Source: JADGRF01 sp036382515
Lineage (GTDB): Bacteria > Myxococcota_A > Polyangia > Polyangiales > JAFGIB01
Reading direction: 5' to 3'
Length of the DNA stretch: 64,000 nucleotides
Assembly: GCA_036382515.1 (NCBI GenBank)
Contig: DASVHQ010000009.1
Location: 62,001-126,000, forward strand
Positions 46,144-57,745 of this stretch are shown piece by piece. The notes under the pieces were generated by a model that saw only the letters and a list, made by a program, of their open reading frames with translations, had not been told where the DNA came from and made no database searches. Position 1 is the first letter of the stretch. Every line of letters begins with the position of its first letter. Position numbers and translations under genes: made by a program.

Positions 46144-48627
46144 TCAGAAGCTGAGGTCGTACGGCAGCAGGGCCAGCGCGGCGCCGTCACCCAGGCGCTG
46201 CATCGTGACGATGCGCGCGAGTACCGAGCGCAGCTCGAGGGGAACCGCGGCCGCGAACGTGGTTGCGGCGCTGCCACCGCCCGCGTCACCCACCACGTAG
46301 TCGAGCAAGCTTTCCTTGCGCTTGGGTAGCACCACTAACTCGGCGTCGTCGCTGATGTGCCCGAGTTGTCGCGCACGCGCGAGCGCCGAAGCCAAACCGC
46401 CGAGGTGATCGACGAGCCCCAGCCGCAGCGCGGCGTCACCGGAGTAGACGCGACCGCGCGCCACTTGATCGACTTGCTCGGGCGTCTTGCCGCGTCCGGC
46501 GGCAACGCGCTCGAGAAACAGGCGGTAGTACGCGCGCAGGCGATCGACGAGGGCGGCCCGTTCGTCGGGCGAGAACGGCCGCCACAGCGACTCCGCGCCG
46601 GCGCGCTTGCCGCGCTGGAAGACCTCAATGCCGATACCGAGCTTCTCGGCCAGCTGCACGGCGTCGACCTTGCCGTAGAAGATGCCGATCGACCCGGTGA
46701 GCGTGGACGGGTCGGCCCAGATCTCGTCAGCTGCGGACGCAACGTAGTAGCCGCCGCTGGCGGCGACGGCACCCATCGACACCACCACGGGCTTGTGCTC
46801 GCGAGCGCGGCGGATGGCGCGCCAGATCTGATCGGACGCCAGCACCGCACCGCCAGGTGAGTCCACGCGCACCACGATCGCGCGCACCAGGGGATCGCAG
46901 AGCATGGCGTCGATGGCCTGCACCACGGTCTTGCCGCCAGACATGTGCACGTCGATGAATGGGATGTCGACGTTGTCGCCGTCCACGATCGCACCGTCGA
47001 TCATCACGACGCCCACGCGCGGCCCGGCGTTCCAGTCGGAGGGCACGTAGCTCGCTACCGAGTCGACGATGGGGTGGTCACCGAAGATGGCGAGCTCACC
47101 CTGCTTCACGCGCTCTTCGTCGATGGCGGCACGCACCAGGCCATCGCGCAGCGCCTGCGAGGCGAGCTGCGGTCCGTCATCCATGATGTCGGCGACGCGG
47201 CCGGCAGGCACCGCCAAATCCTTGGCGAGATCCGACAACGTACGGTTATGCACGTCGTCGAGCAGCGCCCTCACCTCTTCGCGCGCGGGCTCGCTCATCG
47301 TCGATTGCGTGAGCTGCTCCGGCGCGCTCTTGTAGGCCCCGATGCGCACGAAGTCCGCGCGCAGGCCGACCTTGTGCAGCGTCTCGCCGAGCATCAGCAT
47401 GTCCGCGGAGCCGCCCAGCAGCCGCAAGCTGCCGGCTGGGTCAATCAGCACCTGATCGGCACCGGCGCATGCGTAGTACTCGGAGCCCGTGGCGTCTTCC
47501 AGATGGCAGACCACGTGCTTGCCGGCCTTGCGCAGCGAGCTTATGAGCAAGCGCAGCTCCTGGGCGTAGGCGCTGCCCATGCCCGAGCTGCGCGGCCGCA
47601 AGAGCACGCCTGCGATGCGCTCGTCGTGCAGCGCCGCTTCCAACAGCAGCTCGGCGCGCACGATGCTGCGCTCGTTCATGGCGTCGAGCTCGAGATCGAG
47701 CACACGCGCGCGCACGGGCATGCCGTGGCGCATCTGGCCCTCGGCGCGCGCGCTGACGTAGTAACCCGCGCGCTGCTCGAGGCCATCGCCGAGGATGGCG
47801 CCGCCACCGACGGTCAGGCCCTCGAGGCTGGCGTCGAGCTCGGCCATCACGGTCATGATCGAATCGGTGTCGCCCAGCCGCTGCACTTCGACGACGCCGC
47901 TGGCGTAGCCGAAGTACGGAACGCGCAGGCCGAGACCGGCGCGACCCGCGGTGCGATCGCTTCCGTCGAGGCCGAGGTTGAAGTCGAGCACCAGGTCGGG
48001 GCTGCCCAGCGGGCGCAGCTGCGTGCCGACCAACGCCGAGCTACCAAGGCCGAGACCGGCGGTTCCGAAACCGCGACGCGAAACGAAGAGGTCACGACCG
48101 ACGAACGAGAAGCCGAGCCAGTCGGAGGCATGCCATACAAGACCCGTGTCGACCGTGAACAGGCCGTCGATGCGCGGATCGCTGGAGGCAAAGACGCGCC
48201 CGGACGTGCCGATGCTCCAGCGCTTGCTGGGCGCGAAGGCCAAGCCGAGGCCAGCGAGCGCGCGATCGCCCTGCACCAAGCCGGGGCGCGCAGCCAGCAC
48301 TCCGGGCCGGATGCTCTGCACGGTCGCACCGAGCGAGAAGCCGAAGAACAGCGGCGTCGCGAACGAGAGCGCGTCGCCCTGCCCCAGCCACGAGTCGCGC
48401 TGGTCGACCTGGCTGTGCACGTAGACCAGGCTCCAGCTCGGCAAGAGGCCCAGTGCGCCGGGGTTCACGTCGATGGCGGAGGCGTCGTCGTGCCCGATCA
48501 GGGCCGAGGCCGGCGTGGCGACCGGGTCGGTGGCGCGGTGCAGCTGCGCATGCGCGGCGCCGAGCGGCCCGACCAAAGCGAGAACGACGGTTGCCAGGAG
48601 GATCACGCGTGGAGCCATGGATGGCAC
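46144..48627 (-). CDS. sppA: Signal peptide peptidase SppA fused to a beta-barrel-like N-terminal domain
   Basis: An 827-residue protein. After a signal peptide ending AHA, residues 30-300 are strand-rich, with repeated glycine/aromatic patterns (FFGFSLGATVQSIRPG, WLGFSFVGRDLFV) like an outer-membrane PorV/TraF-type barrel. Residues 310-780 are a duplicated S49 peptidase: the Lys of RIGAYKSAPEQL in the first half and the Ser of VSMGAVAASGGYYVASAADE in the second form the SppA dyad. Ordinary SppA lacks the barrel-like part. Where it sits in the envelope is uncertain. Confidence 0.82.
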   Translation of the reverse strand: MPSMAPRVILLATVVLALVGPLGAAHAQLHRATDPVATPASALIGHDDASAIDVNPGALGLLPSWSLVYVHSQVDQRDSWLGQGDALSFATPLFFGFSLGATVQSIRPGVLAARPGLVQGDRALAGLGLAFAPSKRWSIGTSGRVFASSDPRIDGLFTVDTGLVWHASDWLGFSFVGRDLFVSRRGFGTAGLGLGSSALVGTQLRPLGSPDLVLDFNLGLDGSDRTAGRAGLGLRVPYFGYASGVVEVQRLGDTDSIMTVMAELDASLEGLTVGGGAILGDGLEQRAGYYVSARAEGQMRHGMPVRARVLDLELDAMNERSIVRAELLLEAALHDERIAGVLLRPRSSGMGSAYAQELRLLISSLRKAGKHVVCHLEDATGSEYYACAGADQVLIDPAGSLRLLGGSADMLMLGETLHKVGLRADFVRIGAYKSAPEQLTQSTMSEPAREEVRALLDDVHNRTLSDLAKDLAVPAGRVADIMDDGPQLASQALRDGLVRAAIDEERVKQGELAIFGDHPIVDSVASYVPSDWNAGPRVGVVMIDGAIVDGDNVDIPFIDVHMSGGKTVVQAIDAMLCDPLVRAIVVRVDSPGGAVLASDQIWRAIRRAREHKPVVVSMGAVAASGGYYVASAADEIWADPSTLTGSIGIFYGKVDAVQLAEKLGIGIEVFQRGKRAGAESLWRPFSPDERAALVDRLRAYYRLFLERVAAGRGKTPEQVDQVARGRVYSGDAALRLGLVDHLGGLASALARARQLGHISDDAELVVLPKRKESLLDYVVGDAGGGSAATTFAAAVPLELRSVLARIVTMQRLGDGAALALLPYDLSF

Positions 48628-48717
48628 ATATCACGGACCGGCCCCGCCCGGCTGCACTGCGAGCGCGCCTGCACAACGACTTGGCGAGCACGCCCGGAGC
48701 GCTGTAACGTGCAGGTG

Positions 48718-49611
48718 ATGGCTGTGGTTTTCGCGATGACCCTGGGACGACCTTTGATGCGCACGCTGGCGGCGGCGATCGGCCTGTGCGCGTGGCTAGC
48801 GCTGGGCGCGGCGCTCGTTCGCGCACAACCGAGCGAGCCGGCACCTGGCGGAACTCAGGTCGAGGAGGCGCCGAGCCCGCCGACGGAGGCGCTCGCGGGC
48901 GGTGCCAGCAGCAAGGCGCCGACGGCCGCGCTCGAACACTACCAGCGTGGCCGTGAACACTACCTCGCCGGGCGCTACCGCGAGGCGCTCGAGGAGCTGA
49001 AGGCCGCGCTCGCGCTCGACCCGGACTCGCCGAACCTCATCTACAACGTGGCGCGCGTGCACGAGGACCTGGGCAACCTCGACGAGGCCATCACCAACTA
49101 CCAGCACTACCTGGAAGTGTTGCCGGACTCGGCCAGCGCAGAGCGCGAGAAGACCGATCTCACGATCCGTCGCCTGCGCGGCGCGAAGGACGAAGTGGCC
49201 GCGCAGCGCAGTGGAGACGCCGAGCTCAAGAGCTTCGAGCCAGCGACTGCGCCGCAGCCCACGCTTGGCAACGCCGACTGGCTGTTCTGGGCGAGCGCGG
49301 GCACGGGCGTCGCGTTCCTGGCCGGTGGCAGCGTGTGCGGAGTGCTCGCGCTACAGCGAAACCACAAGGTCGCTGACTTCGTGGTCGGTGCCGACGGAAC
49401 TGCACACCAGCGCCGGAGCCTCGTCTCGCAGACCAAGCACCTGGCGCTGGCGTCGGATTTGCTCTTCGCGGGCGGCGCGGCCGCGATCACGGGGGCCGCG
49501 CTCTTGTTCTTCCTGCGGCACAGCCCCGCCGAGCAGCCGACGCACGCGCCGCAAGCCAGCGTCTACTTCGACGGACAGCGCGCCGAGTTGCTGCTGAGCG
49601 GCGCGTTCTGA
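48718..49611 (+). CDS. TPR-repeat protein with two membrane segments
   Basis: About 297 residues. A signal-like hydrophobic N-terminus (residues 14-40) is followed by a disordered Ala/Pro linker and TPR repeats around residues 75-160 (HYQRGREHYLAGRYREALEE, then LIYNVARVHEDLGNLDEAIT). Two further hydrophobic segments (WASAGTGVAFLAGGSVCGVL and LLFAGGAAAITGAALLFFL) flank a short loop. The exact start among ATG 48718, 48736 and 48757 is uncertain. Such TPR proteins are common partners of Ser/Thr kinases in myxobacteria; the partner here is unknown. Confidence 0.7.
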   Translation: MAVVFAMTLGRPLMRTLAAAIGLCAWLALGAALVRAQPSEPAPGGTQVEEAPSPPTEALAGGASSKAPTAALEHYQRGREHYLAGRYREALEELKAALALDPDSPNLIYNVARVHEDLGNLDEAITNYQHYLEVLPDSASAEREKTDLTIRRLRGAKDEVAAQRSGDAELKSFEPATAPQPTLGNADWLFWASAGTGVAFLAGGSVCGVLALQRNHKVADFVVGADGTAHQRRSLVSQTKHLALASDLLFAGGAAAITGAALLFFLRHSPAEQPTHAPQASVYFDGQRAELLLSGAF

Positions 49612-49665
49612 GCCTGGCCAAGTGCCTGCCGCTACGTGCAACCCACCGGCACGCAGCCGCGCCGC

Positions 49666-50097
49666 CTACAGCTGCAGCGACTTGATCTCGACGAACTCGT
49701 CTAGGCCGAGCTTGCCGAGCTCGCGACCGTGGCCCGATTGCTTGTAGCCGCCAAACGGCGCGAGCAAGTTGTAGTGCCCGCCGTTCACCTCGACCTGGCC
49801 CGTGCGCATGCGCCGGGCGACGCGCTTGGCTCGTTCGCCATCGGCCGACCACACGCCGCCGGCCAGACCGTAGATGCTGTCGTTCGCGATGCGGACGGCA
49901 TCGTCCTCGCTGTCGTACGGGATGATGCAGAGCACCGGACCGAAGATCTCCTCTTGAGCGATGGTCATGGCGTTAGCGCGGCGGATGACGGTGTAGACAA
50001 AGCGGCACCCAGTCAACCCCACGGCGTTCGGGTGGCAGCAATCCATGATATCGTTGACGCCGGACGACGCGGCGACCGCGAGCATGTGCGCAGGCAT
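49666..50097 (-). pseudogene. C-terminal fragment of an aldehyde dehydrogenase
   Basis: Only the last ~110 residues of an aldehyde dehydrogenase are readable: MTIAQEEIFGPVLCIIPYDS, GLAGGVWSADGERAKRVARR and NLLAPFGGYKQSGHGRELG are characteristic of the C-terminal half. The catalytic Cys region and the NAD-binding domain are missing; the frame upstream of about 50000 is unrelated sequence. The remnant overlaps the upstream region of the kinase gene, so it is a truncated relic. Confidence 0.75.
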
Positions 50098-50123
50098 GTG
50101 CGCACCGGCGCGGACCGAAGCCC

Positions 50124-51635
50124 ATGATGAGCCACGCGGGACTCAGCACCGATGATCCGTTGATTGGGTCCACGATTGCGGGCCGGTATCGCATCCAGGC
50201 GCGCGTCGGTTCGGGCGCGATGGGCGCAGTGTACCGCGCGGTGCAGTCCGGGCTCGGTCGGCCGGTAGCGCTCAAGGTGCTCAAGCGCGACCTCGCCTGG
50301 GGCGGCGACACGGTGCAGCGCTTTCGGCGTGAGGCCCAGGCGATGAGCGCGCTCAACCACCCGAACACCGTGCGCGTCTTCGACTTCGGCGCGACCGACG
50401 AGGGGCTGCTCTACCTGGCGATGGAATTGCTCGAGGGCGAGCCCGTCACGGAGCGTCTCGCGCACGCGCGTGCACTGTCCGTGAAGGAGTCGGTGCTGCT
50501 CGCGCAACAGGTGCTGCGCTCGGTCGGCGAGGCACACGTGAAGGGCATCGTCCATCGCGATCTGAAGCCCGACAACATCTTCCTCGCGCGTGTGCAGGGC
50601 GAGGCGGCGCCGATCGTGAAGGTGCTCGACTTTGGCATCGCCAAGGCCGTGGAGGGCGAGCGCAAGATCGACCAGTTCGAGACGCTCGACGGCACGGTGT
50701 TCGGCACGCCCCGCTACATGGCACCGGAGCAAGCCGCGGGCAAAGCCCTCGACCCGCGCACGGATCTCTACGCAGTCGGCATCATCCTCTACGAATTCCT
50801 GGCAGGCCAACCGCCGTTCGTCGACACCGATGCCGTCGTGGTCATGGCCAAGCACATCCGCGAAGCACCCGTCCCGCTGTGCAAGGCCGCGCCGCAGCGA
50901 GGCATCCCCAGGAGCCTCGAGGCGGTGGTCAGCAAGGCGCTCGAGAAAGACGCCCACAAGCGTTTCCAGAGTGCAGACGAATTCGATCAGGCGCTTGCGC
51001 AGTGCCTGCCCGAGGTCGAGCGGCTGGAACGGAACGGCGGGCAGCCCTCGTTGCTCGATCGTGTCTCGCGCGTGTCGATGGTTCCACGTGACAATCGCGG
51101 CAAGGTCGTGCTCGCCGTGGCGGCCGCCGCAGTGCTGCTCGGGCTCGTCACGTACGCGCTGTGGCCACGGCCCAACGCGGGCGGCGTGTCACCTGTGGTC
51201 AGCGTGCAGGTGCCAGCCGCCAGCGAGCAGGCGCAGGCCGCGCAACCTGGCGCAGGCACGACGACCACGCTCGCCGCGAACACCCCCGCAGCGGTCGAGC
51301 CGAAGCCAGCCGTCGTCACGCTGCAGACCGAGCCAAGCGGCGCGGAAGTCTGGCGCAACGGCATGCAACTGGGCGTGACTCCACTCGAGATCGTCGTGCC
51401 GCCGGGCGAAACCACGAGCGTCAGCTTGCACAAGCCGGGCTACGTGGAACACACAGTCGAAGTGGGGCAGAGCCCGACCGCACGCACGGTGGCGCTGACG
51501 CAGTTGCCAGCCGTCGACAAGCCTGCAACGCAGCCGGTGCGGCCACAGCGCGCACGGCACGGCAAGCCGCGCGCAGCGCAGGCCGGCAGCGCGGGCACGC
51601 ACGCTGCCCCCGATTCACCCTACGAAAAGTTCTGA
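50124..51635 (+). CDS. Ser/Thr protein kinase with C-terminal PEGA domain
   Basis: A 503-residue Hanks-type kinase. Residues 20-290 form the kinase domain: glycine loop VGSGAMGAVY, catalytic HRDLKPDN, DFG and GTPRYMAPEQAAGK. A membrane helix lies near 325-343 (VVLAVAAAAVLLGLVTYALW), followed by an Ala/Pro linker and a PEGA domain (about 395-462: LQTEPSGAEVWRNGMQLGVT). Typical of myxobacterial signalling kinases that sense outside the membrane. It lies just upstream of mutS2; targets unknown. Confidence 0.93.
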   Translation: MMSHAGLSTDDPLIGSTIAGRYRIQARVGSGAMGAVYRAVQSGLGRPVALKVLKRDLAWGGDTVQRFRREAQAMSALNHPNTVRVFDFGATDEGLLYLAMELLEGEPVTERLAHARALSVKESVLLAQQVLRSVGEAHVKGIVHRDLKPDNIFLARVQGEAAPIVKVLDFGIAKAVEGERKIDQFETLDGTVFGTPRYMAPEQAAGKALDPRTDLYAVGIILYEFLAGQPPFVDTDAVVVMAKHIREAPVPLCKAAPQRGIPRSLEAVVSKALEKDAHKRFQSADEFDQALAQCLPEVERLERNGGQPSLLDRVSRVSMVPRDNRGKVVLAVAAAAVLLGLVTYALWPRPNAGGVSPVVSVQVPAASEQAQAAQPGAGTTTTLAANTPAAVEPKPAVVTLQTEPSGAEVWRNGMQLGVTPLEIVVPPGETTSVSLHKPGYVEHTVEVGQSPTARTVALTQLPAVDKPATQPVRPQRARHGKPRAAQAGSAGTHAAPDSPYEKF

Positions 51636-51643
51636 CCGCTCTC

Positions 51644-54031
51644 GTGACCCAAGCACCGTCCGGCGACTCGATCCCGCAGCGCACGCTCGATCACCTGGAG
51701 TGGGCGCGCCTGCAAGACGCGGTGCTCGCACGCTGTCGCGGTGCCTCGGCGCGACGCGCGGGCCTGTCGTTCGCAGACGGCCTACCGGCCACGCGCGCGT
51801 TGCTCGCGCAAACCGGCGAGGCAGCCAAGTTGCTCGCGGCGGGCGAAGCGCTGCCGCTCGACGATCTACGCGACTTGCAAGCGCAACTCGACCGAATCGA
51901 GCGCGGCGGCGTGCTCGATCCGGCAGCGCTCGCGGACGTGCGCGTCACGCTACAGAACGCGCGCACCCTGCGACGCTTTCTCGGCGCGCGCCGCAGCACG
52001 CTGCCCGCGCTGCAGGCGGCGGCGCCCCTCGACCCCTCGCTCGACGAGCTCGAGGCACAGCTCGGCCACGCCATCAGCGTCGAGGGCACGATGCTCGACG
52101 ACGCGAGCGAAGAGCTGCGCCGTGTGCGTTCGGAGATCAACGCGCTACGCGAACGCATCGCCGGCCGCTTGCAGGACGTGATCGACAAGCACGCCGATCT
52201 ACTCTCGGACCGCTACTACACGCTGCGCGACGGACGCTACGTGCTGCCCGTGCGCAGCGATGCACACGATCGCTTGCCGGGCATCGTGCACGGTGCGAGC
52301 GCCAGTGGGGCCAGCGTGTTCGTCGAGCCGCGATCCGTCGTCGCCCACGGTAACCGCCTCAAAATGGCCGAGGCCGAGCGAGAGCGCGAAGAAGCGCGCA
52401 TCCTCGCCGCGCTCAGTGAGCTGGTTCGCAACCGCTTACCCGAGCTGCGCGGAGCGGCCGCAGCGCTCGACTTGCTCGACCTGCGCAACGCGGCAGCGCA
52501 GTTCGGACGAGAGATCGGGGCTATCGTCCCAGAGCTCGCGCCCGGCCCACGCCTGCGCCTGCGCGCCGCGCGTCACCCGCTCTTGGCGCTGGCAGGCGTC
52601 ACGGTCGTCGCCAACGACGTGGAGTTGGAGGCAGGGCGCGGCCTCGTGATCTCGGGGCCGAACGCCGGCGGCAAGACCGTGGTGCTCAAGACACTCGGGC
52701 TGTGCGCGCTGATGGTGCGCTGCGGGCTGCCGTTGCCGGTCGCCGAGGGCAGCAGCGTGGGCTACTTCGCGGCCGTGCACTGCGAACTCGGCGACGAGCA
52801 ATCGACGGCCACCAACCTCTCCACCTTCTCCGCGCACGTGCGCAACCTCGCGCGGATCCTGGAGCGAGCGGACGCACACAGTCTGGTGCTGCTCGACGAG
52901 GTCGCCACCGGGACCGATCCGGTGGAAGGCGCAGCGCTGGCCTGCGCGGTGGTCGACGCGCTCTGCACGCAGGGCGCCGCGCTGGCCGTGACCACGCACT
53001 ACGAGGCGCTGAAGGCGTTCGCGCTGCGCGATCCGCGCTTGCGCTCGGCCTCGGTTGGGCTGGATGCCGAGCGCATGGAGCCCACGTTCCAGCTGCTGCT
53101 GGACGTGCCCGGGGCGTCCAGTGCGCTGCTGGTGGCGCGGCGCTTCGGCTTGCCCGCGCACGTCGTGGATCAGGCGCTCGAGCTTTTGCCCCAGCAAGCT
53201 CGAGACTTCGAGCAACTGGTCGCACAGCTCGCGCAAGCCGCGAACGCCTTGCGACAGGAGCGCGCTGCCGTGGCGGAGGAACGCACGGCGCTCACCCGCG
53301 AGCGCGCCGACTACGAAGGGCGCATGGCGCAGCTGCGCGAGCAGAGCAAGCACAGGCTCTCGAAGGAAGCCGACAAGCTGATGAGCGAGCTGCGACAGGC
53401 ACGCGACGAGCTCGACCAAGCGCGCAAGGGCCTGCGCCAGGAAGACCGCAAGCCCCAGGAGCTGAGCGCGCTCCAGAAGCAGGTGGGCGAGATCGCCGGA
53501 CGCGTGGGCGCGGGCTCGGAGCTCGCTGCAGCGCTCTCACTCGAGCCTTTGGAGGTGGTACGCGCACCGGCGAGCATCGAGCTCGGCGCGCGCGTGTACG
53601 TGCCGCGCTTGCGCTCCGAGGCGGTCGTGGTCGAGCTCGGGCAGAAGGGCAAAGTGCTCGTGGCCGTCGGAGCGATGAAGCTCTGGGTCGACGGCGCAGA
53701 GCTGCGTACGCCAGCGGCGAAACCGGCCGAGGCGCCTGCGCCGACACGCCTGCCACGCGTGCCGGAAGCGCCGATCGGTCGCTTCGCCGACAACACCCTG
53801 GACGTGCGTGGTCTGCGCGCCGACGACGCGGTGGCCATGCTGGGGGCGTTCATCGATCGCCTGTACGCAACGCCTGCGCGGGTTGGCTACGTGCTGCACG
53901 GCCATGGCACCGGCGCGCTACGCAACGTGGTACGCGAACACCTCAAGGTCGCGCAGCCGTACGTGCAAGACTGCCAGGCCGCCTCGGTCGAAGAAGGCGG
54001 CGACGCGGTCACAGTCTTCGTGCTGCGCTGA
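51644..54031 (+). CDS. mutS2: Endonuclease MutS2
   Basis: A 795-residue protein related to mismatch-repair MutS, with the MutS2 domain order: an N-terminal lever domain, ATPase with ISGPNAGGKTVVLKTLGL and LVLLDEVATGTDPVEGAALA, a coiled-coil region (about 520-610) and a C-terminal Smr nuclease domain (DVRGLRADDAVAML, YVLHGHGTGALRNVV). GTG 51644 gives the usual length. In other bacteria MutS2 acts on recombination intermediates or collided ribosomes. It starts eight bases after the kinase stop. Confidence 0.92.
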   Translation: MTQAPSGDSIPQRTLDHLEWARLQDAVLARCRGASARRAGLSFADGLPATRALLAQTGEAAKLLAAGEALPLDDLRDLQAQLDRIERGGVLDPAALADVRVTLQNARTLRRFLGARRSTLPALQAAAPLDPSLDELEAQLGHAISVEGTMLDDASEELRRVRSEINALRERIAGRLQDVIDKHADLLSDRYYTLRDGRYVLPVRSDAHDRLPGIVHGASASGASVFVEPRSVVAHGNRLKMAEAEREREEARILAALSELVRNRLPELRGAAAALDLLDLRNAAAQFGREIGAIVPELAPGPRLRLRAARHPLLALAGVTVVANDVELEAGRGLVISGPNAGGKTVVLKTLGLCALMVRCGLPLPVAEGSSVGYFAAVHCELGDEQSTATNLSTFSAHVRNLARILERADAHSLVLLDEVATGTDPVEGAALACAVVDALCTQGAALAVTTHYEALKAFALRDPRLRSASVGLDAERMEPTFQLLLDVPGASSALLVARRFGLPAHVVDQALELLPQQARDFEQLVAQLAQAANALRQERAAVAEERTALTRERADYEGRMAQLREQSKHRLSKEADKLMSELRQARDELDQARKGLRQEDRKPQELSALQKQVGEIAGRVGAGSELAAALSLEPLEVVRAPASIELGARVYVPRLRSEAVVVELGQKGKVLVAVGAMKLWVDGAELRTPAAKPAEAPAPTRLPRVPEAPIGRFADNTLDVRGLRADDAVAMLGAFIDRLYATPARVGYVLHGHGTGALRNVVREHLKVAQPYVQDCQAASVEEGGDAVTVFVLR

Positions 54032-54035
54032 GTGA

Positions 54036-55739
<1,704 letters not shown>

Positions 55740-55887
55740 CGGAAAATGAACTGCTGCACAGTACCAAACGCCCCACACTTGGGGCAACGCCCAGCGGCCC
55801 CGTTCGCTCGGCTGGCGGAGTGTACCAAGCGGATAGGGACTGCGGTGGCCGTTTGCGTCGTCCGAATCGCTTTGGTAGCGTGCCTCC

Positions 55888-57732
55888 GTGTCTGCGCGAA
55901 TCCGCATCCTCGACGCGGCACTCGCCGATCAGATCGCCGCGGGCGAAGTGGTCGAGCGCCCTGCAAGTGTCGTCAAGGAGCTGGTCGAGAACGCCGTGGA
56001 CGCGGGCGCGAGGAGCGTGGTGGTCGAGATTGACAACGGCGGCCAGACGCTGATCCGTGTCACCGACGACGGCAGCGGCATGCCGCCAGCGGACGCCGCC
56101 CTGTGCGTGCAGCGCCACGCCACGAGCAAGCTCACCTCGAGCGACGACCTCTTCGCGATCCGCACACTCGGTTTCCGGGGCGAAGCCCTGCCCTCGATCG
56201 CGTCGGTGTCCCGCTTCTGCCTCACCACACGGCCCCATGCCGCCCACAGCGGCACGCGCGTGCAGGTCGAGGGCGGCGCGCCGGCGCAGATCGGCGAGCA
56301 CGGTGGAGCACCGGGCACCAGCGTCGAGGTTCGTGATCTGTTTTACAACGTGCCCGCGCGGCTGAAGTTCCTGAAATCGAAAGCCACGGAGAGCGCGCAG
56401 GTCGGCAGCGTGTGCCTGCGGGCTGGACTCTCGCACCCCGAGCTGGCGCTGCGGCTGGTTCGCGACGGGCGAGCTTCGCTGGATATGCTGCGGGCTGCCT
56501 CCGTGAGCGAGCGCGTGAAAGGCGCTTTCCCGGACGACCCGCTGATTACGTACGAGGGCTCCTTCGAGGGTGTGAGCGTGCTCGCAGCGCTGTGCGCGCC
56601 GGAGAAGGCGCGCTCGGGCGCGCAGCACCTGCACCTGTTCGTGAATCGCCGGCCGATACGCGACACGGCCCTGGCGCGCGCAGTGGCTTACGCATACGGC
56701 AGTGTGTTGCCGCCGGGCCGCTTCCCGGCGGGCGTGGTGTACCTGCAACTCGACCCGGCGGAGGTCGACGTGAACGTGCACCCGCAGAAGCTCGAGGTGC
56801 GCTTCGCGCGCGGCCGCGCGATCATGGACGGCTTGACGCGCTGGCTCGCCAGGCAGCTCGGCACCTCCGCCTGGAGCGGGCCGACCGCGCGCACGCCCGA
56901 CTACTGGAGCCAGCGGCTGGGTACGATGCTGCAACCCGGCGAGCGCGGCGGGCCGCAAGCCGCGAGACTGGGCCTGAGCGGGCACAGCGGCGCTGCGAGC
57001 AGCGCGTCGGCGGCAGCGGGACCAGATCCGTGGGGGCTGTCCGGTGGCGCGGCAGCCGATGCGGGCTCGCCGATCGCCCTCGCCGACCGAGTCGCCGACG
57101 GCACGCCCGGTCTGCAGCGGTCAACGGCGCCGATCTTGCCCGGCAGCCCTGGCTTCTTCGGCTCGCTGCGCGTGCTTGGCCAAGCCCGGCGCATGTTCCT
57201 GCTCTGCGAAGACGAGTCCGGGATCCACATCCTGGATCAGCACGCGGCCGATGAGCGCGTCCGCTACGATCGGCTACGCAGCGCGTACCAGAAGCGCAGC
57301 ATCAAGACGCAACGCCTGCTCTTCCCGGAACGCGTCGAGTGCAGCGAGCTCGAAGCGCAGAGCGTGGATGAGCACCACGACGAGCTGGCGCAAGCGGGCA
57401 TGGAATGCACGCGCATCGGGGCGACCACGGTTGCCGTGGCCGCGATCCCCGCGCTCTTGCACCGCGCACCGCCCGCACGACTGCTGCGCGACATCCTGGC
57501 CGAGCTCGGCCACAGCGGGGAGCGCTCGTTCGGGGACGCGCTCGACATGGCGCTCGCGACCATGGCCTGTCACGGAGCCATCCGAGCCGGCGACGCGCTG
57601 TCTACCGAGGAGATCGGCGCGCTCTTGCGCTCGCTCGACGAAGTGAAAGACTTCCAGGGTCACTGCCCACACGGGCGGCCCGTCGTGAGCAGCCTGGCGT
57701 TCGCCGAGCTCGAACGACGACTTGGTCGCTGA
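55888..57732 (+). CDS. mutL: DNA mismatch repair protein MutL
   Basis: A 614-residue GHKL ATPase that links mismatch recognition to strand processing. The N-terminus has IAAGEVVERPASVVKELVEN, DDGSGM and TLGFRGEALPSI; the C-terminal dimerisation domain includes LDQHAADERVRYDRL. The DQHA-type motif is DQHAADERV, but the metal-binding DQHA(x)2E(x)4E endonuclease motif is present only in part, so intrinsic nicking is uncertain. GTG start at 55888. It overlaps no neighbour; miaA starts 13 bases after its stop. Confidence 0.94.
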   Translation: MSARIRILDAALADQIAAGEVVERPASVVKELVENAVDAGARSVVVEIDNGGQTLIRVTDDGSGMPPADAALCVQRHATSKLTSSDDLFAIRTLGFRGEALPSIASVSRFCLTTRPHAAHSGTRVQVEGGAPAQIGEHGGAPGTSVEVRDLFYNVPARLKFLKSKATESAQVGSVCLRAGLSHPELALRLVRDGRASLDMLRAASVSERVKGAFPDDPLITYEGSFEGVSVLAALCAPEKARSGAQHLHLFVNRRPIRDTALARAVAYAYGSVLPPGRFPAGVVYLQLDPAEVDVNVHPQKLEVRFARGRAIMDGLTRWLARQLGTSAWSGPTARTPDYWSQRLGTMLQPGERGGPQAARLGLSGHSGAASSASAAAGPDPWGLSGGAAADAGSPIALADRVADGTPGLQRSTAPILPGSPGFFGSLRVLGQARRMFLLCEDESGIHILDQHAADERVRYDRLRSAYQKRSIKTQRLLFPERVECSELEAQSVDEHHDELAQAGMECTRIGATTVAVAAIPALLHRAPPARLLRDILAELGHSGERSFGDALDMALATMACHGAIRAGDALSTEEIGALLRSLDEVKDFQGHCPHGRPVVSSLAFAELERRLGR

Positions 57733-57745
57733 GCCGCACCGGAGC

